A DNA stretch of 9,094 bases from positions 1 to 9,094 of the forward strand of contig CAMFTS010000043.1 of assembly GCA_945988915.1 (NCBI GenBank), written 5' to 3'. Made by a program: the position numbers and the translations under genes. Positions 7,466-9,094 of this stretch are shown here, piece after piece. The stretch's first letter is position 1; each line of letters begins with the position of its first letter. Origin of the DNA: an uncultured Clostridia bacterium. Lineage in GTDB: Bacteria > Bacillota > Clostridia > Oscillospirales > Acutalibacteraceae. The notes below the pieces were generated by a model. It saw only the letters and a list, made by a program, of their open reading frames with translations. It was not told the DNA's origin and did not search any database.

Positions 7466-7798
7466 TTATCTGCCTGTAATATTTTCAAAAATCTTTTTTT
7501 CCCAAGCCTCATGATTTTCGTCATACTGACGCTGTAACTTTTCAGCTTTTCTTTTTTCAAGAGATACTAAATCCTCTTTGAAATTTTCAGTCTCTTTTTG
7601 AGCCGCAATTCTTGCTTTTGTAACTTTAATATCAGCATCTTTTTTATACTGAGCATCAATTGCAGCTTTTCGCATTGTAAGTTCTTGAGTAACCTCTTCA
7701 CGGTGTTTTAATGCCTTGTCAACATCAAGTCTTGAAGCTTTATCTGTTTCTACTATAAGCTTAATAATCTGTTCCGTAAAAGCGCACTCCTTTCTCAT
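7466..7798 (-). CDS. ntpF: V-type ATP synthase/ATPase G/H-type subunit (peripheral-stalk coiled coil), first operon gene
   Basis: This is a short, highly charged, almost wholly helical protein of 110 residues as drawn, lying first in the operon. Length, position and composition match the NtpF/AhaH (COG2811-type) subunit that pairs with subunit E in the peripheral stalk. The heptad-like region covers most of the protein from about residue 15. There are no membrane segments. Identity rests mainly on context and coiled-coil character, because this family is poorly conserved. The start is uncertain. The ATG at 7796-7798 has no upstream ribosome binding site and would sit about 8 bases after the predicted transcription start. 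A clear AAGGAG (7787-7792) falls inside codons 3-4, and the codon at ideal distance after it is ACG (7775-7777), which would give a 103-residue protein starting at the EQIIKLIVETDKASRL stretch. No ATG, GTG or TTG lies in frame near there. Confidence 0.8.
   Translation of the reverse strand: MRKECAFTEQIIKLIVETDKASRLDVDKALKHREEVTQELTMRKAAIDAQYKKDADIKVTKARIAAQKETENFKEDLVSLEKRKAEKLQRQYDENHEAWEKKIFENITGR
7787..7792 (-). promoter_or_regulatory. Ribosome binding site AAGGAG inside the called start of the G/H subunit
   Basis: AAGGAG reads on the minus strand within codons 3-4 of the frame that begins at ATG 7796-7798. It is too far downstream to serve that ATG and points to initiation near 7775-7777, where the in-frame codon is ACG, 9 bases away. 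It decides between two start models for the first operon gene. Confidence 0.55.
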
Positions 7799-7813
7799 GA
7801 ATGTTTAGATTTT

Positions 7814-7841
7814 ATTATAGCACTTTTCTGAAAAAATACAA
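7814..7841 (-). promoter_or_regulatory. Promoter of the ATPase operon (extended -10)
   Basis: On the minus strand, TATAAT at 7814-7819 is a perfect -10 box and is preceded by TGC, making an extended -10 (TGnTATAAT). A -35-like TTGTAT lies at 7836-7841 with a 16-base spacer; it matches the consensus only in TTG, which an extended -10 can make up for. Transcription would start near 7806-7808, about 8 bases before the ATG of the first gene. No other strong promoter is visible in the short gaps inside the operon. Confidence 0.65.
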
Positions 7842-7878
7842 TAAAAACGCTATGTTAAAACTGCCGAAAACACAGGTA

Positions 7879-7908
7879 TTTAAAATGTAAAATATGTAAA
7901 ATTTTAAA
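7879..7908. repeat. AT-rich inverted repeat holding a 9-base tandem repeat
   Basis: TTTAAAAT (7879-7886) and ATTTTAAA (7901-7908) are exact inverted copies 14 bases apart. Inside and across them, ATGTAAAAT occurs twice in tandem (7885-7893 and 7894-7902). The block sits between the two divergent promoters, upstream of the leftward one and of the rightward one. It could be an operator or an AT-rich UP-like element, but AT-rich DNA gives such matches by chance and the function is unknown. Confidence 0.4.
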
Positions 7909-7918
7909 GCTGTTTTTT

Positions 7919-7935
7919 GTTGACTTTTTTTCAAC
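7919..7935. promoter_or_regulatory. Possible operator, GTTGA-N7-TCAAC, over a candidate -35 box
   Basis: A 17-base inverted repeat with 5-base arms (7919-7923 and 7931-7935) overlaps the -35-like TTGACT at 7920-7925 of the glucosidase promoter region. Further GTTG copies lie at 7942-7945 and 7975-7978. A sugar-responsive repressor site at this position would be reasonable, but the arms are short and I do not recognise a known operator consensus. Confidence 0.3.
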
Positions 7936-7971
7936 CGATTTGTTGTATAAAAATTATAATTATGATAGAAT
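7920..7971 (+). promoter_or_regulatory. Promoter region of the GH13 glucosidase (alternative elements)
   Basis: Two overlapping promoters are possible. One has TTGACT (7920-7925, five of six -35 bases) with TTGTAT (7943-7948) after 17 bases. The other has the extended -10 TGATAGAAT (7963-7971) with a weak TTGTAT -35 at 7943-7948, also 17 bases away; it would start transcription near 7978 and leave a leader of about 29 bases. A perfect TATAAT at 7955-7960 has no matching -35. The second model fits the distance to the ribosome binding site best. Confidence 0.5.
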
Positions 7972-7992
7972 TTAGTTGAATTATTTTATCTT

Positions 7993-7998
7993 GAGGAG
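7993..7998 (+). promoter_or_regulatory. Ribosome binding site of the GH13 glucosidase, supporting a TTG start
   Basis: GAGGAG lies 8 bases before the TTG at 8007-8009. The first in-frame ATG (8031-8033) is 32 bases away and would remove part of the conserved WYKEMAVYQIW N-terminal strand, so TTG is preferred. A stop codon at 7992-7994 closes the frame upstream. Confidence 0.75.
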
Positions 7999-8006
7999 TG
8001 ATAGTT

Positions 8007-9094
8007 TTGGATAATACCTGGTATAAAGAAATGGCGGTGTATCAAATCTGGTGCAGAAGCTTTAAGGACGGTAACGGCGACGGCGTCGGCGACCTTTACG
8101 GTGTGCTTGAAAAACTCGATTACATAAAGAGTCTCGGAGTTGATGCAATCTGGTTTTCACCGATTTATCCGTCACCGCTTGCAGACTACGGATATGATAT
8201 TTCCGATTATAAGGATATAGCCGAGGAATACGGCGGACTCGAAACCTTTAAGAAGGTACTTGATGAGGCTCACAAAAGAGGCTTGAAGGTTATTATGGAC
8301 CTTGTTGTTAATCATACTTCGGATGAGCACGAATGGTTTAAGGAAAGCAAAAAGGGTAAGGATAATCCGTACCACGATTACTATTTCTGGAGAAAGGGCA
8401 AAGGCAAGAACGGAAAGAAGCCGCCGAACAACTGGCTGTCAACCTTCGAGGGCGGCGCCTGGGAATATGTTCCCGAAATTGACGAGTATTATCTTCATGT
8501 CTTTGCAAAGAAACAGCCGGATCTTAATATGGACAATCCGAAGGTTCGTGAAGAGGTTAAGTCGATTATGAGATTCTGGCTCGATATGGGCGTTGACGGC
8601 TTCCGTGAAGATGTTATTACATTCATTTCAAAGAAAGAGGGGCTTCCCAACGGCTTCCCGCTTCCCATTGCAACGGGCGTCGAGCACTACAAGAAAGGTC
8701 CGCATATTCACGAATATCTCAAAGAATTCCGCCACGATGTTATTGATAAATATGATTGCTTCGTTGTCGGCGAGTCACCGATGTCAAACTCTAAGGACTG
8801 TATTGAATTCACAGCCGGAGAGGATCACGAGCTTGATATGATGATAGGCTTTGACCATATGCAGGCGGATTGCTTTATGACGGATACCATTGCAAGACCG
8901 TTCAGCTTAAAGAAGCTCAAGAAAGCTTTTTCACATTGGCAAAAGGACCTTTACGGAATTGCCTGGAATGCTCTTTATCTTGAAAATCACGACCATCCGA
9001 GAATTATCAGCCGTTACGGTAACGAAAAATTTCGCCGTGAAAGCGGTACAATGCTTGCAACTGCTTGTTATATGCAGTCAGGTACGCCGTTTAT
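8007..9094 (+). CDS. Glycoside hydrolase family 13 alpha-glucosidase, probably oligo-1,6-glucosidase type, partial
   Basis: This is a cytoplasmic-type enzyme (no signal peptide) that cleaves terminal alpha-glucosidic bonds of short sugars. The 362 codons present are about two thirds of the usual 550-560; the rest lies beyond the right edge. The start is TTG at 8007. Visible parts are the YQIWCRSF first strand at 12-19, a calcium-loop-like DGNGDGVGDL at 21-30, region I DLVVNH at 98-103, the B domain with QPDLN at 170-174, GFREDVI at 198-204 with nucleophile D202, GES at 255-257 with acid/base E256, and ENHDHPR at 326-332 with the third Asp, D329. Val203 after the nucleophile matches alpha-1,6-acting enzymes (MalL/dextran glucosidase), where alpha-1,4 enzymes often have Ala or Thr. 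Trehalose-6-phosphate hydrolase (TreC) is a close relative and cannot be excluded. Transcription is divergent from the ATPase operon; no functional link is evident. Confidence 0.93.
   Translation, partial: MDNTWYKEMAVYQIWCRSFKDGNGDGVGDLYGVLEKLDYIKSLGVDAIWFSPIYPSPLADYGYDISDYKDIAEEYGGLETFKKVLDEAHKRGLKVIMDLVVNHTSDEHEWFKESKKGKDNPYHDYYFWRKGKGKNGKKPPNNWLSTFEGGAWEYVPEIDEYYLHVFAKKQPDLNMDNPKVREEVKSIMRFWLDMGVDGFREDVITFISKKEGLPNGFPLPIATGVEHYKKGPHIHEYLKEFRHDVIDKYDCFVVGESPMSNSKDCIEFTAGEDHELDMMIGFDHMQADCFMTDTIARPFSLKKLKKAFSHWQKDLYGIAWNALYLENHDHPRIISRYGNEKFRRESGTMLATACYMQSGTPF

Noticed and set aside
7885..7902. Tandem ATGTAAAAT copies as an iteron array or a CRISPR-like repeat
   Set aside because: There are only two 9-base copies, with no spacers and no replication or Cas genes. 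It is AT-rich promoter-region DNA.
7911..7935. T-rich runs and the GTTGA/TCAAC hairpin as a terminator
   Set aside because: The stem is only five base pairs with low GC, and no gene ends nearby on either strand.
8172..8841. Open frames overlapping the glucosidase gene (minus 8172-8375, plus 8302-8571 and 8593-8841)
   Set aside because: The GH13 frame through this region is continuous with all catalytic motifs, so these are out-of-frame readings.
1..9094. Mobile elements, tRNA or rRNA genes, defence genes or other accessory systems
   Set aside because: I found no transposase, integrase, target-site repeats or RNA gene. The coding DNA is fully taken up by the ATPase operon and the glucosidase.

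Overview
The window is most of a V-type (A/V-type) rotary ATPase operon on the minus strand, followed at the right by a divergently transcribed glycoside hydrolase family 13 gene that runs off the window. The base composition (AT-rich intergenic DNA, moderate-GC genes), the AGGAGG-type ribosome binding sites, some TTG starts and the protein sequences all suggest a Firmicute of the class Clostridia, probably a gut-type fermentative anaerobe. The genus cannot be fixed from the sequence alone.

Reading the operon in its own direction (right to left), the genes are: a G/H-type peripheral-stalk subunit (7798-7466), subunit C/d (7424-6366), the membrane subunit I/a (6350-4413), the rotor-ring subunit K/c (4393-3992), the central-stalk subunit F (3986-3678), the peripheral-stalk subunit E (3663-3070), the catalytic subunit A (3057-1303) and the nucleotide-binding subunit B (1286 to beyond the left edge). 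From subunit C onward the genes are separated by only 5-41 bases and most have a good ribosome binding site, so this looks like a single transcript. Subunit D, normally next after B, would lie beyond the left edge. The products make an ATP-hydrolysing head (A3B3), a central shaft (F, C, and D outside the window), peripheral stalks (E with G/H) and a membrane motor (I plus a K ring) that moves H+ or Na+ across the membrane.

The 208-base gap at 7799-8006 is a divergent control region. Leftward there is a perfect extended -10 box just ahead of the ATPase operon. Rightward there is a plausible promoter for the glucosidase, with two short inverted repeats around or upstream of it. The glucosidase (8007 to beyond the right edge) has the GH13 catalytic triad and a Val after the nucleophile that is typical of alpha-1,6-acting oligo-1,6-glucosidases.

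Nothing here looks like a new biological system: it is a well-preserved housekeeping or energy locus. The points worth a second look are a single-hairpin rotor subunit with a signal peptide and an acidic linker, its mixed set of ion-binding residues, a possible non-standard (ACG) start on the first operon gene, and a contrast in ribosome binding site strength between the many-copy K subunit and the single-copy F subunit.
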